64,000 nucleotides of DNA from Sisyra terminalis. Lineage: Eukaryota > Arthropoda > Insecta > Neuroptera > Sisyridae. The stretch covers positions 33,728,001 to 33,792,000 of the forward strand of contig OY292278.1 of the NCBI GenBank assembly GCA_958496175.1, read 5' to 3'. The notes under the pieces are model-generated. The model saw only the letters and a list, made by a program, of their open reading frames with translations, was not told the DNA's origin and did no database searches. The position numbers and the translations under genes were made by a program. Below, in pieces: positions 36,478 through 48,810 of this stretch (its first letter is position 1; every line of letters starts with the position of its first letter).

Positions 36478-37317
36478 AGAGCAAATTTTAACGAAAGGTT
36501 TGAAAACGTTCTTTTTGGATCACTCGGATAATCTAGACTGGATGATCCCAAACCCTGATGAATCCATACTAATAGAGGGCCCGCTAATTGAAATATCCCC
36601 AAATGAGGAACTTAACCAATGTTTGAACAAGGGTTTCACAATGTTGGTTACGAAAACAGATACCGAATACATCTGCTATGTAATTCTAATATTTTTTTAT
36701 AAAAGCTTTTTAATTTTGATGAGATACTGGTTTAATTTGTTTGAAATTATAAAGTTTATACATTGCCAAAGTTGGTGATGAAGTAGTTTGGATAGCTTGA
36801 ATAAAAAGCGTCATAAATTTAAGCTATAGTCCTAACAGTTCCTTAGTTTTACGAAGTCTAGGGCTAATCTCAAATTGTGGAGCTTTTAAAAATAAAGTAA
36901 AATGAAAAAAAATTATTAAATAAAATAGACATTATGCATATGGCGCAAAAAAATCAGAGCTTTGTGCTAAGGACTATTGTTTCAATTTTAAGGGTTGCAA
37001 ATATTAGAGACTTTCGCATTTTCAGGAATTAATATGATTCAAAGAAAACCTATAAATCACATCAATGCTTAAAAAGAGCTTGAAATTCAAATTATATTTG
37101 TTTTTGATAGGATTTAACGTTGAAACTTCTAAAAACTGTTGGTCCTCCCTCTCATGATATTCTAAAAGTCATCAACTATTCAAACGGATCTAATCTAGTA
37201 GGATATGGAGAGAGTTTTGAAACTCCTTTCCGAAGACAAGACTTAAAGAATATTTACACTTTTGTGGATAGGCAAATACATATACAGAAATGTACAGCCA
37301 TTGCCTACACATTATAA
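36478..37317 (+). pseudogene. Unrecognised ORF pair, possible gene or transposon remnant
   Basis: An open frame from 36478 to about 36700 contains LDHSDNLDWMIPNPDES and PLIEISPNEELNQ, with codon composition less AT-driven than the chance ORFs nearby. About 410 bp further on, a second frame (about 37111-37317) contains LKTVGPPSHDILKVINYSNG and YGESFETPFRRQDLKNIY and ends with a stop. Between them, KVGDEVVWIA near 36772 looks like a broken piece of the same protein. The order suggests one protein disrupted by frameshifts or insertions, or exons of an unknown gene. I cannot name the family. Confidence 0.3.
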
Positions 37318-40300
37318 TATATACCAAATATGAAATAGTAGACTTTAACGAATATTTCCATGGTAAGACAAAGCAGAATTTTATATTTTCAAGGAATAGC
37401 GTACTGTTATTATATACATAATATGGTCTAAAAATTTATTTTATTCTAAATACAATTCATAAAATAATAAAGTTACAAATAATATTATCTGTAATGGTGA
37501 TCACGCATGTTTAATCTGTCTGATATTATTGTTTGTATTATGGTTAACAAAATTCTCTCGTCTAGTTAACGCAGTATTGGTGACAAGCTGATTGGCTTAT
37601 AGGAATTCACAAAAATATAGTTAGAACTAGAAATAATAAGGCAAATATAAAAATTAGAATTTAATGTCTGTACCATGCTATAAAAGTATTGTCTTAAAAA
37701 CAAACGTTTGGTAAAGCTAATAATTAAGACGAAACATGGCTATCGATTATTTCTTACATATTATATTTATCCGATCGAATTTTCCATTAAGTTATTTCCA
37801 AAAGTTTAAATACTATGTTGTAGTTTTAGTTTCGGCCAAAAGCCTAGTATCATGCTATTAGCCACTATTAGCTGTCACATAGACTTCGATAGTTATTGAA
37901 ACAGCGGAGATTTTCTACGACAATCTAGATTCTAGACGGATTTTTTTTACATCGAATGAAACTAAACCATAAATTTAACAAATAATACCTGAGAGTCTTA
38001 CTATCTTTAATCTATTATTTGGGTTTTAGCGCTAAGATCATCTCTTTAAATTCAAACTATTATTCTTTATTTTTAATTAGTGGGTAATAGTTTACTAAAG
38101 CAAAATTTATATCAATTTTTTCACATATTAAAAGCCAAACTATCATAACTGCACTTAAGATAATATGTACTATAAATAACTATAACTTAAGATACTTTCT
38201 AAAGCTCTCAGGTACAGAATTACTTAATAACACAAACCATTTGTAACTTATTGAAATATACAAATATTAAAATAAATAAACCAAAAAAAAAAATCAGTCA
38301 AGATAATTTTTCTGAATGATGAGGTCACGAATATGAATTGATCTGTATTATAAAAGCTACATAATTTTTGAATAAACGTTAATTATGCTTCATATTAAAC
38401 TCTGACACTATTATAAACATTGAAAATTGTAATATTGTAATTATATAAACAGAATTTCATTCCCTATTTTCATTATCTTTATTAAAATATTAAAAATACA
38501 TACTGTCATTTTTACCTCTATTATCGAAAACTCAATTTAATTTGCTCCGTAATCGCGATCAATTCAAAACATTTAATTAACAAATTAATCATACCAGTTT
38601 TAGCTATTAATTGAATAAAATTGTCGAACAAATTTTGTTTAAATCATAAATGCTTTTAATTTCAAGCAATCAATTTTTTAAATTCTGTTATGGAAAAATT
38701 ATATTTTATTCGTTAATTACAAATTCGAGTTTAAGTTTAATAAAACGAAGAAAGAATGAATTCTTGCATTGATTACGAAAGAATCAATCAGAGTTAGTGA
38801 ACCGAATGACGTGAATGGAAGAGTGTCATTAGTTCAAAATGAGACTGTAATAAGTCTTTCAGAATGCATTTAGAACGATTTTGCAATCTTAATTTATTTT
38901 ATTTTGTTGCTATAAAACTTACGCAAAGATTTACCCAGATAAAGTGTTAACTGTGTATTTTGTAATCCCTGAGTAAAGTTAAGCTTCTGCTGGAATTCTT
39001 AAAAGGATAGTTTGAATAAAGAAGGGTGAAATAGGGTGAATCAAGGGCGTATTGTAAAGCAATGCACAATAGATTATTGATATTTGAATTGTTTTGCAAT
39101 GACTTATAGATATTCCTTATACTTTTTATTTGGATTAATAACGGAAATATCAATATAATGAAAAAATAACAATAAATGAAAGAGAACAAATAAATGGTGA
39201 AAAGTAAAATTTTATCGTATGTAATGAAGTTTGGTAAATATTTTCCGACATCAATCATTTTATTCTATTTTTAGATATTTTCTTTCGGCTTTCACAACAG
39301 TGTTCCAACGAGTTAGGAAAAGTTAATATCTTATGAATTTCGCAAGCGTTTCATTCGAAAGGGTTGTTGCAAGTTTGAAAACCTAAAATGTTTCGTAGTA
39401 TAAACAAGTGGTGTAATAAAGTTAGAGCCATTAGAGAAAGCCTAAATCAATCAATGTTCCCTTGATTGCAAACTTTCAATCATCGGAAAGTGAAGACGGA
39501 TGTGAGGAGAACAATGAATGAGAAATCCATTATTGTTTGAAGAAAAGTTGCAATCAAACTTTCTTTTCTTTCACCAAATGTTTTTTTTTTACGTCGACAC
39601 GATATCCACGTCTATTCGATATAAAATATTTCATGTGTGGAAAATATGATCGCTTTTTTGCACGCAGTCGTGCATGCTATCTACAAAGTTGAGCTTTTAC
39701 CGAACTGACGGGAGAAAGTTAAGTTTTGAGTACGAACACAGTAACAAGTGCCGGAAATTGTTCCACTTTGTAATATCATTTTATTCAATTATTTTATTAT
39801 GTTACAATGTTTGCGAAATTCAAATAAATCGGTCGGTCGAAGGGTATGAGTATTAAAACAAACTTTAAATTGAAATTATTCAAGGAAAATATTCGGATTT
39901 TTTCCAAATTTTCAACCAAAAGAAAACATCCTTTAATTTAGTTTCTCATTGTTAATTAATTTATTCAGTTAATAAAGAAAGAAAAGGAAGGAAATTGAGT
40001 TATGAATACTAATTAATAAATTATGATTATCATCATTAAAAATGAATTATCTGCTGAAATATTAGACTCTTAGAGGTGTTTTATAGGATTTTTTTTGTTA
40101 CTTACTGTTTGTTTAGCAAATAAATCCGGTGGTAATTTATAAAAAAGAAGTGTAAGGTAAATTTTTTGACATAAATACTTTGACATAAATCTTTAAAATT
40201 GCTTCAATAGCGGCAGACAATTCAAAAATGAATGATTACAAAATCAGGGGATACAGTTTGGTGTTATAGTTACATATCCAGTACCTTCATCCAAAATTTA

Positions 40301-41087
40301 GGGACACTAATGGATACCTAAAGATTTAAAGAATTTGATTTGAGAATTTGTGCCCGTATTCAAGTACAGCACACCACCGTATCCATGACATAGCCAACCC
40401 CTATTTTGTTCTTTTTTGATTTAACGTATTGGTAAATGGCAAAAACAAGAAACTTAAGAACATATTCAAAATTAGAATGTATCAAAAATGTTTTTTTTGT
40501 CAAATAAAATAAGTTTTATTTTTTGGTGAATCCTGATGAAACTTGATTGATCATGATACTGAAACTTTAAGTTCTAGCAAAATAAAAAATATTTTTTCAA
40601 AATAAAAATTGTCTTTGAAAATTTTAGAGCAAAAATTTGTGTGATTGAAAACTGCTGAATCTCGCATAGAACAGGGGATTTTTTTTTTGGGAATCTTAAA
40701 CAGATATACAATATGATCTTAAAACCTTTTTGGCATTGAACTTTTTTTTAATTTGTTTTTGTTTTCTGTAATTTAGTTTGATGTATGTAATAATCATCAA
40801 CAATCTCAACATCAATTATGTTTTGTGTTTTCACCTGCCTATATAAGTAGTTTATAAATGAAGTTCAAATTGCTAAAATTGTTGAGGGCATAAACTAAGA
40901 CATTTGGTTCCAAAAATAAAACCGTAATCCTGCGTAGTAATTGTTGTGACATAATCAGAAAATGTTTTCTCCATTTGTTTTACAGTAACAATTATTGTAA
41001 AACTTGTACTTGGGTTGAATTATGAAAGAAACGTTAGGAAATAAAACAACAAGAGTTGTTATAACGGAATACCAGTAAAAATATCAG
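37318..41087. other. Intergenic, no gene recognised
   Basis: AT-rich sequence with short chance ORFs only. Nothing with a credible domain, splice pattern or repeat boundary was seen. Confidence 0.5.
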
Positions 41088-41440
41088 ATATACAATGATA
41101 CAGTCATAATTTCCAAATCGTACAATATCAATGAAAAAAATTGTTTGATGTATGGGCTAAGTATGAATCTCAATAAGACAAAACTAGTGGTATGAACTAA
41201 AAATCCAGACTTCGAAATAGAATTCAAACTGATAACAAACTACCCAATGCAAATTCTGGTACTCTTAATAAGAGGAGAAAGATACCAAAATACAACAGAT
41301 CATTATCTAGTACGGAACAATTGGAGAAGAACGTATAGGAAGAAAAATTTTTTGGTTTTGAAACTTCGGTTGTACTTTAGTGCCAATTTTCAGAACTGCG
41401 GTCAACAGGTTATGATACTATGAAGATCGCTAACTTTAGA
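41088..41440 (+). mobile_element. Decayed LINE reverse transcriptase and ORF2 C-terminus
   Basis: The plus-strand frame gives YNDTVIISKSYN, a decayed form of the RT catalytic YADDTVII motif, followed by YGLSMNLNKTKLVV. This is the usual thumb-proximal order of non-LTR retrotransposons (xGLxxNxxKTKxxV). After stops, a FWF..NFGCTLVPIFRTAV piece near 41345-41400 corresponds to the ORF2 end SWLKNLRxWFG..LFRxAV. The intervening coding region is deleted. The second catalytic Asp of YADD is replaced and stops are present, so it is inactive. The same C-terminal segment occurs at 51430-51600. Confidence 0.65.
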
Positions 41441-41477
41441 AATTACATGGGTCCCTCCGAAAGAGAATATTTTTTTC

Positions 41478-41678
41478 TTAAATTGTTATTTATCGTCGCT
41501 GTATAGTGATTTAGGTCTCTAGTGACTCAAGGGTTAATAAAAATTCGTAATCGAAAAATGTTGAAAATTTGCTTGTTAAGAGGATTGAATCCAAAACCTA
41601 CCAATTTTGGAGCGGTCATAGAGTATATAGAGTCATAGAGTCAATAGAGTCTAGCCCATTCGGTCCCCAGTAGGCTCG
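41478..41678 (-). mobile_element. tRNA-derived SINE with an internal short-repeat insertion
   Basis: Read on the minus strand, the head CCTACTGGGGACCGAATGG (A-box region) is followed by a stretch of CTCTATGA/CTCTATTGA-like repeats (about 41617-41652). The family continues with GACCGCTCCAAAATTGGTAGG, a B-box GGATTCAATCC, the conserved body, and the tail ACAGCGACGATAAATAACAA. The repeat stretch is absent from the 56461 copy, so it was inserted or expanded between A and B boxes. The copy abuts the 3' end of the LINE fragment at 41088-41440. Confidence 0.7.
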
Positions 41679-44600
41679 AAAGGGAATATGTTAGACCAAG
41701 AGTGGGCTAACGGTCAATCGCAGGCATTATACATAATTTTTTAGGTAAATTTTATTTCTATTAATAGACAATGTGTACTGAAAATTACGATGACAATGAA
41801 ACTTGAATTTAAAAGTAAACCCGTATATAACGTATCTATTCTAGAACGGATATTAAAGATTCCCAAATAGTGCTTCTAATACTTTCTTCTACTCATTTTA
41901 TCTTTAAGTTTGTATTTATTTTTAATTTAACCCATTTTACGAAGTCAATCGCGTATAAATAAGAAAAATTATTGTCGATCATACCAGTATTAAGTTTGCG
42001 CACCCCCGTGATAGCCTTTAAAAATCTTAAATTATCTTTCATTTTTTAAAACTAATTTATGTATTTTACACTTTGAAAAGAATATTTACTTGTTTCTTAT
42101 TGTTATAAAAAACAATAAAATGATAAATGTGGTCTAAATTGATAAAAAACATTTAAATAAGACTGGAATATAAAGCACTTGTAGACGTAATAAATGAAAA
42201 GCCATTTATTGTGTCTAAGACTCACTAGATGGTGTTGAACATCAGTTTCTTTTCACCCAATGGTACTCTGATTTGTTTTTCCTTTAGACTTCCTCTAGAA
42301 AAATAATTTAAAAAAATGATTCAAATTTCTGAAAGAATACAATGTGTCAATAACAACACTTACAAAATGCGAATAAATTAATACTTTGCGATGACTAGAT
42401 TTGGAAGTTAACATTTAGTTAAATTGATAGTTGGTAGCAGCTTTGGCCGTGATGTTGTAATTGCCTTTTCTCACAGGATACAACATTTGTACTAAGGACC
42501 TTAAAAATTATTTTATTCTTTGGTTTATATATTTTTAAAAGAAACAGTTTCGTTTTACTCATTTAACGCAAAAAGTGTTCACAAATATCCCAAACAAATC
42601 AAACATCACTAATTACTCATTAAACCTTGTTTAGTATTGATATCAAATGAGTAGCTTTACATTACGAAAGAGCGTTGAAAAGCAATTTATATCTGTCTCA
42701 TTATTTCCGCTAACATTTCCAATTCTGAAGGTAATAATTTGATTAAACTGTTAGTGATATTTAACAATGTTTACACGATATAGATGTTCATGAAAATATA
42801 TTATCATTTATATGTACATTCGATATTAAATTGGAATTAATATTTCATTTGAACTCTCTAATTTATAATTTCTATTATATAATAATTTACGGCATTTAAT
42901 AAATAATATGAAAATCAATAGAAAATATATTGGCATCAAATAATTTAAATGAAGCAAAGATGCATAGAAAATATATAATGGGAAGACTTTAAATTCAAAG
43001 TTATACTTTGGTTTGCAAGATAGAAACTGGTCTTTGAGTGAAAACTAATGATTTTCAATGATGTAATTGAGTGAAATGTTGAAAATATACTTAAATCAAA
43101 AATGTTTGCATTGGAAAATAAGCGGAAATTCTTTGATGTTAATTTTAATAGATTTGCTGAAATGCATTGAACCAATAATTAAATACCTATTTATGAGTAA
43201 TGAATTTCATAATGTCGATGAGGTGGTTTAAATTACCGATATGATTTGCATGAATAACAAATAATTGTTTTTAATTTGGAGTCATGATGTGTACATTAAC
43301 AGTTGTGACATTTTTTTCATTTGTAATGTTTTCTCAGTTTTTGTTTAGTATGAAAACTGTTCATTCATTTGTTCGTTTGAAAACAGTTGAACAATTGACC
43401 TTATTAAACATTCATTGGCCATGATCTAGAAAACATTAAGTTTCGAAAAAAAACAAACAATTTTAACGAATTTTGCCAAAAATATTATTCATTAAATGAT
43501 GTCACGCTTTTTTTCTGATCAAGACTTGTATATTTTTTTTACTAATTAACGTATTTGTAATGAAATAAAAGCAAATGGAAAATAAAACTGAAAAAAAGCT
43601 TCAAGACAAACTAAAAATAAGTAGGTATATTGTTTGACAAAGAAAATATGAAATGGTCTGTAAAGCCAAAGATAGAAAAATAAATTAATAACAGTAATTT
43701 TTTATTGTTGAATCAGAACAAAGCCTTACAAAAATAAAAAAAAAACGCTAAAGTTGAGCTTAACACTCAAACTTGAGAGTTGTTATGTGATATTTAAAAA
43801 TTATTATTATTTTGTTCTGATTTTCTTTTAATAATTTTACGTACAATAATGTTCCAGTAACCCAGCTTATTTCATTGAAAAACAAAATACGCAAAATTTG
43901 GCCAAAACTTTACCATAAGAAGGAGAAAAAACGAAGTGATTTTCAGATGTATTGATATAAGGTTATTAAAAATGTTAAGCGATAAATATATTTTTTCTTC
44001 TTTTATGTAGTTTTCTCAATGTATTCTCTACTCTACCGATTTTGATAAACTGGATTATGACCATTTGGATCTTAAAGTTCTGGCTAGTAGGAAATGTAGT
44101 TTATTGTCAGATTTGCAGCTTTTGATTGAAATTTTTAATTTTTAGTTGGAAAGCATTACAAATTATGGGTTTTAAATACTCTGAGTCATTTAAGAGATCC
44201 TTTGATATGCAAGTCTTCCTATTTAAAGTCTGCGGTTTTCAAGATCTTGTATCATATATCTTTCTAGATAAAGATTATTTTAAATATGTAGTCACCTCCT
44301 CCAATTTTCTTCAAAAATTAACTTATAAACAAACATTTTTAATTTTGCAAAATATTGAAGCAAAATCTCGAAGTAAATATTGTTAAGAGGTACGTTTATG
44401 GGAAAAACCATTACAAAATTGAATTTAATATCTAAATATAAGCAGGATATTATCTGTTTTGTTCTTGTTCTATTTTGTCTTACATCCAAAGTGATAAAAT
44501 GTATTTTATTTAAGTAGAAAATAAGCATTAAGCACAATTTTTTTGAATTATTCAAATTTTTTATCGTTGATATCTGAGAAGCTTATAGAGATTTTAACTT

Positions 44601-46851
44601 TCTGTTTATATTAATACATTTTAATTTAAAGCTCAATATACATATTTTAAAAGTGGGTTTTTCATGTCAAAGAACTTTTTTTTTTTTGAAGTATAGTCAC
44701 TATAGATTTGGTCATATCTATGATTGCTTAAGTGCAGGAGGAAAACATATTTTACGTTTGGCAAAAAATAAGTAGTTTATAAAGAAAAAAAGTGCAAGAT
44801 AAACCAAGTTGAAAAATACCAAGATTACAATGTATAACCACAGCCCAAGAATGCTAATAACAATTTAAATCTATATTGTGATTTTGAAATTAAATTTTTC
44901 TCTGTTAATCAAAACTTAGTAATTTTACTACCGATTTCAAAATTTTCGGAACCAAAGTCGGAGTCGGATGTGGAAAGTTTGTCAGACATTTATACTTGAC
45001 GGAGTCAAAGCTCCGTAACTTTTCTATACATAAGATAATAATTAAAAGATCTTTTTTTTTCAAATGTAGAGTACTACCACAAAGTAAAATTATAATTTTT
45101 TTTGAAGTTTGAAATCATAATTAGAGCAGTTGCACTTTTTTCTTAAATTTTTCAAAGTTTTCCTCATATCGAGGTTTCCCTAACTTTTCTATTTCCTCGA
45201 AAAAAAACAAGTAAAAATAAATATTTAAACGCATCCTTAACTTGTACATTTTTGAAAAAAATATAATAGTTATAGTAAATGAATAAGAGTAAAACTTTTA
45301 ATTGGATTATATCTCCATAAAATACATCAATAATTTTGCAAATGTTATACTTTTGGAAAAAAAGAAAACTTGTTAACTTCAAATAGAGGAATGATGATAT
45401 TGGAGATTAGCAGGCTTGATTAAGAAGTAAAGTTGTCGAGATTTAATTTGTGATTAATTCTATAACAAAAATATGGGGAAATTCATTTCAAATCTGTCAT
45501 ACTTTGATAAGTTATTTCCACCAAGAAACTTGTTGGATTATGACAGATTTTGATGTAATATGACGTAGTACGATATATGTTTTATGGGGAAATATAAACA
45601 AACTTCGTTATGATTGTATTTGTGTTCGACTGAAGTAATTTATTAAAATGTATAAAAGAAAACTTGATTCCAAAAATTTTCATTTAAATTATTAAAAAAA
45701 CCTAACGAGAAATTATAACATTTTCGTATAAAAAAAGACATTAATTTAATATATTCCATCATTTTATCACAACGTTTTGACCTTTTATAACAGTAATTCC
45801 GGATCTAACTTTTAGCAAGAGCATAAAGATGAAAAATAGACGTATAACAAAAACATTACGACCACTAATATTTTTACTTTTTATTATGTGATCTCTAAGA
45901 ATTTTATATCTCCGGTTCATCTTCTTTGCCGTAATCATGTTCATATCCTTTCAAAAATATTAGCCCACATAAAATATGTAGGTAAAACATTCGCACCGTG
46001 TCCAAACAAAGAAATGTTCCATTGTAGATAATGAGCCTTAAAATTTCGCCATTTTTTCATCGGGGCTTGTTCGTTGTTTCTTCGAGCGTATTTCACGCGG
46101 CAGAAATTACGCTTATGATGAATATTTTAACAAATATTAGATCTCCGAGTCGTTTGAAATGTTCGTACAATAGCGCAAATCTCTGTTTGTGCTCAAATTG
46201 CATGATTTAGTTAGTTTCACTTGTGGTATTTGTCTTTGAGGATCAATTATGTTGCTGCTTTGGTTTTAGTTAATGCCAGAGGTACACTTAATCCTTATTG
46301 TTCATAATAGCGAAATTTATAATTGAGAATTTAACGTCTATTTCATAATAATCTCACTTATATTATACATACATGTTCTATGGTTTAAGAACAATAAAGT
46401 TGATTCTATTTTAAACATGAAAAATTACTAACATGTATTTCTTTACTCACTAAAAACTTTGTATAGTTTAAACTTGCAGTCCCAAAGAATGAAGGACGCA
46501 AAAAATTACACAATTAAAACAACTTTTGAGCTTTTCTATTAAAAAAAGTATAATAATTTACTATAGCGTGTAGTTAATATAAAAACAATCATCCTGAAAT
46601 GTTAAATGTAAATAATGTAAAGGATTAGATGTCTTTCGTGTACTCGGGTTCATTCATTTTCTTTTACATTTCTGGTTTACCCGAGACCGGATTATAGACT
46701 TTCAAATGTAAGATTTTTTTTTTGTTCTCCAGTTGGGTTGCCCAGGATGAGATTAAGTGACCCTTAATATTGCAGCTACAAAACTTACTTCCTAGATCCT
46801 TATTTCATCTATTCAAGATGCACTAGCTGAGCAAACTTAGCAGCTGAGCTA
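41679..46851. other. Intergenic, no gene recognised
   Basis: AT-rich sequence. An 86-codon plus-strand frame at 44126-44386 and minus-strand frames near 42945 and 44292 have no recognisable domain and are probably chance. Confidence 0.5.
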
Positions 46852-47215
46852 TTAGGTGTTTTTCGAATATTTCGGTTTTGTTTTATCGCTATTTTGGTTT
46901 CGACAGAATCTGCATGTTGGATAGCCCACGTGTACTCCAATATTATGTAAATGCTTTTTCAGTCCGCAGTAGCCAGTTATTAGGCCTGCTACTACTCTGA
47001 TTTGTTTCCTTGCAAAACCAATAATTTTAGTAGTTAGATTTAAAGAAGATTTTACTTTCATATTTTTATTTTGTTTTAGCTCGACACATTATTTCATGAT
47101 TAATGAATTTTTAAACTAATTCTTTGATTATATTTTCCATTGCCGATCTAGTGATACCAAGTACAGGATGTGGATCTGTGAATGGTGTCCTCGATCCTGG
47201 ATGGACAAGAACCTC
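46852..47215 (-). mobile_element. LINE ORF2 C-terminal fragment
   Basis: On the minus strand, GSRTPFTDPHPVLGITRSAM (about 47215-47155) matches the linker after the RNase H domain (GPEPFxGIxKS). The frame 47061-46852 then gives GLITGYCGLKKHLHNIGV and the zinc-binding start PTCRFC. Frameshifts lie between the pieces. It is the same family as the fragments at 4806 and 47335 but in the opposite orientation to both, so the two neighbouring fragments are separate insertions or an inversion. Confidence 0.65.
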
Positions 47216-47334
47216 TACTCTTTCATTCCCTTTATTTCTTGTAATCTGATACTTACCTCAAGTGCATCTTGTTTTTAGTGGTCAGGTTAATAAGGGCTTA
47301 CGGTTTTTATTAATAAGGTAGCATGATCCACATA

Positions 47335-47745
47335 TTGATAGCCAGGCCGTATTAAAGACACTAGGAAAACCACAGTGTAGCTCTAAGCTGATTTGGAAGT
47401 GTAAAGAAACTCTCATAAGCCTAGCTATCAAAAACAAGATAAAATTAGGATGGATGACAGGCAATAAAGGTATCAAAAGTAATAAAAAGACTAACGTCTT
47501 TGCCTGACAGGCACATGAAGAATTTCATCAAGGAATGGGCTTACAAAAATCACTGCATAATATAGAAGAATATAAGCGGACAAAAGCACAACAAAAGAAT
47601 GATGGGAAAACCATCAATGAAACTAATTACTGAAATACTTGGTATTACAGGAAAACAGATCAAAGACGTAACCGGTGTAAAAACCGGTCACTGTGGAATG
47701 AAGAAGCACCTGCATACAATGGGATGTGGTACTTTGAATGAATAG
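47335..47745 (+). mobile_element. LINE ORF2 RNase H and C-terminal fragment
   Basis: The plus-strand frame gives DSQAVLKTLGKPQCSSKLIW (RNase H catalytic Asp region), then a decayed LGWMTGNKGIKSN where WVPGHSGIKGN is expected. The histidine is replaced, and the frame stops. A later piece near 47640-47745 has KTGHCGMKKHLHTMG. The sequence to about 47930 may be its 3' UTR, with two AAAACCCAAT direct repeats. The element is 5'-truncated and inactive. Confidence 0.65.
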
Positions 47746-48522
47746 ACATGAGGAATTGGGGATATCAAGTCCTGGAACAGAAATTGTCGAAAAGCATATA
47801 GTGCGACGAGGACTGAGGTAAAGTCAGCTGCTTGGTCTTAATTAGGTGAAATAGGGACCCAGAAAACCCAATAAGTCCTGAGGTTGCATTGTTGAGGCTC
47901 AATTTACTTTATCCTGGAAAACCCAATGTAATTAAAAAAATGGGTTTACTGGATTAGTTTTGATTTAAATATTTTTTTTTTAATTTCACAAACTTTCACA
48001 AAAGTCTTATGCGAATGAGAAGGAAGTTTTTTCTATTATAGTTGCACTTCAAATTTCTCCTCTTTGTCTTAAGTCATTCTCAAACGTACCATACCGTTTT
48101 ATTACATTGCATACAAATATTAATGACGGGGTGCTACTTAAGTAATAATACGTTAATGTATTATAAAATAAAAGGAAGTAAAATAATTACCATTTATTAA
48201 ACGTAATGTAAAAGGATTTCAATAGTACATTTTTCGTTCTTTAAACTATGATACAATATGCTAGAAAAATTTCCATTATTAACGATTCGTTCGTAAAAAA
48301 ATGAATCCGTGCGTGTGCCAGTATGATAGCTATAAGGTAATCTATGAATTAAAGAAAAAGTGAAAAATTTCGGGTAGTTTTATTCGGGCGCAATGGACTA
48401 GCAGAAGTAACTTTTGATGTTCAGTAGGTACAGAAGAAGTACTTTGTTGATATAAATAACTATTATAATGACCCAAATTTTTCAAAGCTTACAGAGATAG
48501 CAGATCTTCATGTGTGACCATG

Positions 48523-48810
48523 AAAAGACCAACCCTTTTATAAAGATTAAAAAGATATGATTTACATTCTTAAACATTTAAAATATTGATAGGTAATAAT
48601 AAGAAAAAAAAAGTATGATGAATTTGCGCAGTGGATACAGATAAAAAATAGAATCTTAACTTTAATAAAAGACCGACCCTGTTATAAAGATTAAAAAAAT
48701 ACGATTTCCATTTTTAAACATGTAAAATATTGATAGGTAATAATAAGAAAAAAAAAGTATGATGAATTTGCGTAGTGGATACAGATAAAAAATGGAATCT
48801 CAACTTTAAT
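48523..48810. repeat. Tandem duplication, two units of 144 bp
   Basis: Units 48523-48666 and 48667-48810 both begin AAAAGACCRACCC and end AACTTTAATAA. Both contain ATTGATAGGTAATAATAAG and GTATGATGAATTTGCG, with about ten scattered substitutions. The high similarity indicates a fairly recent duplication. There is no coding content. Confidence 0.85.
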
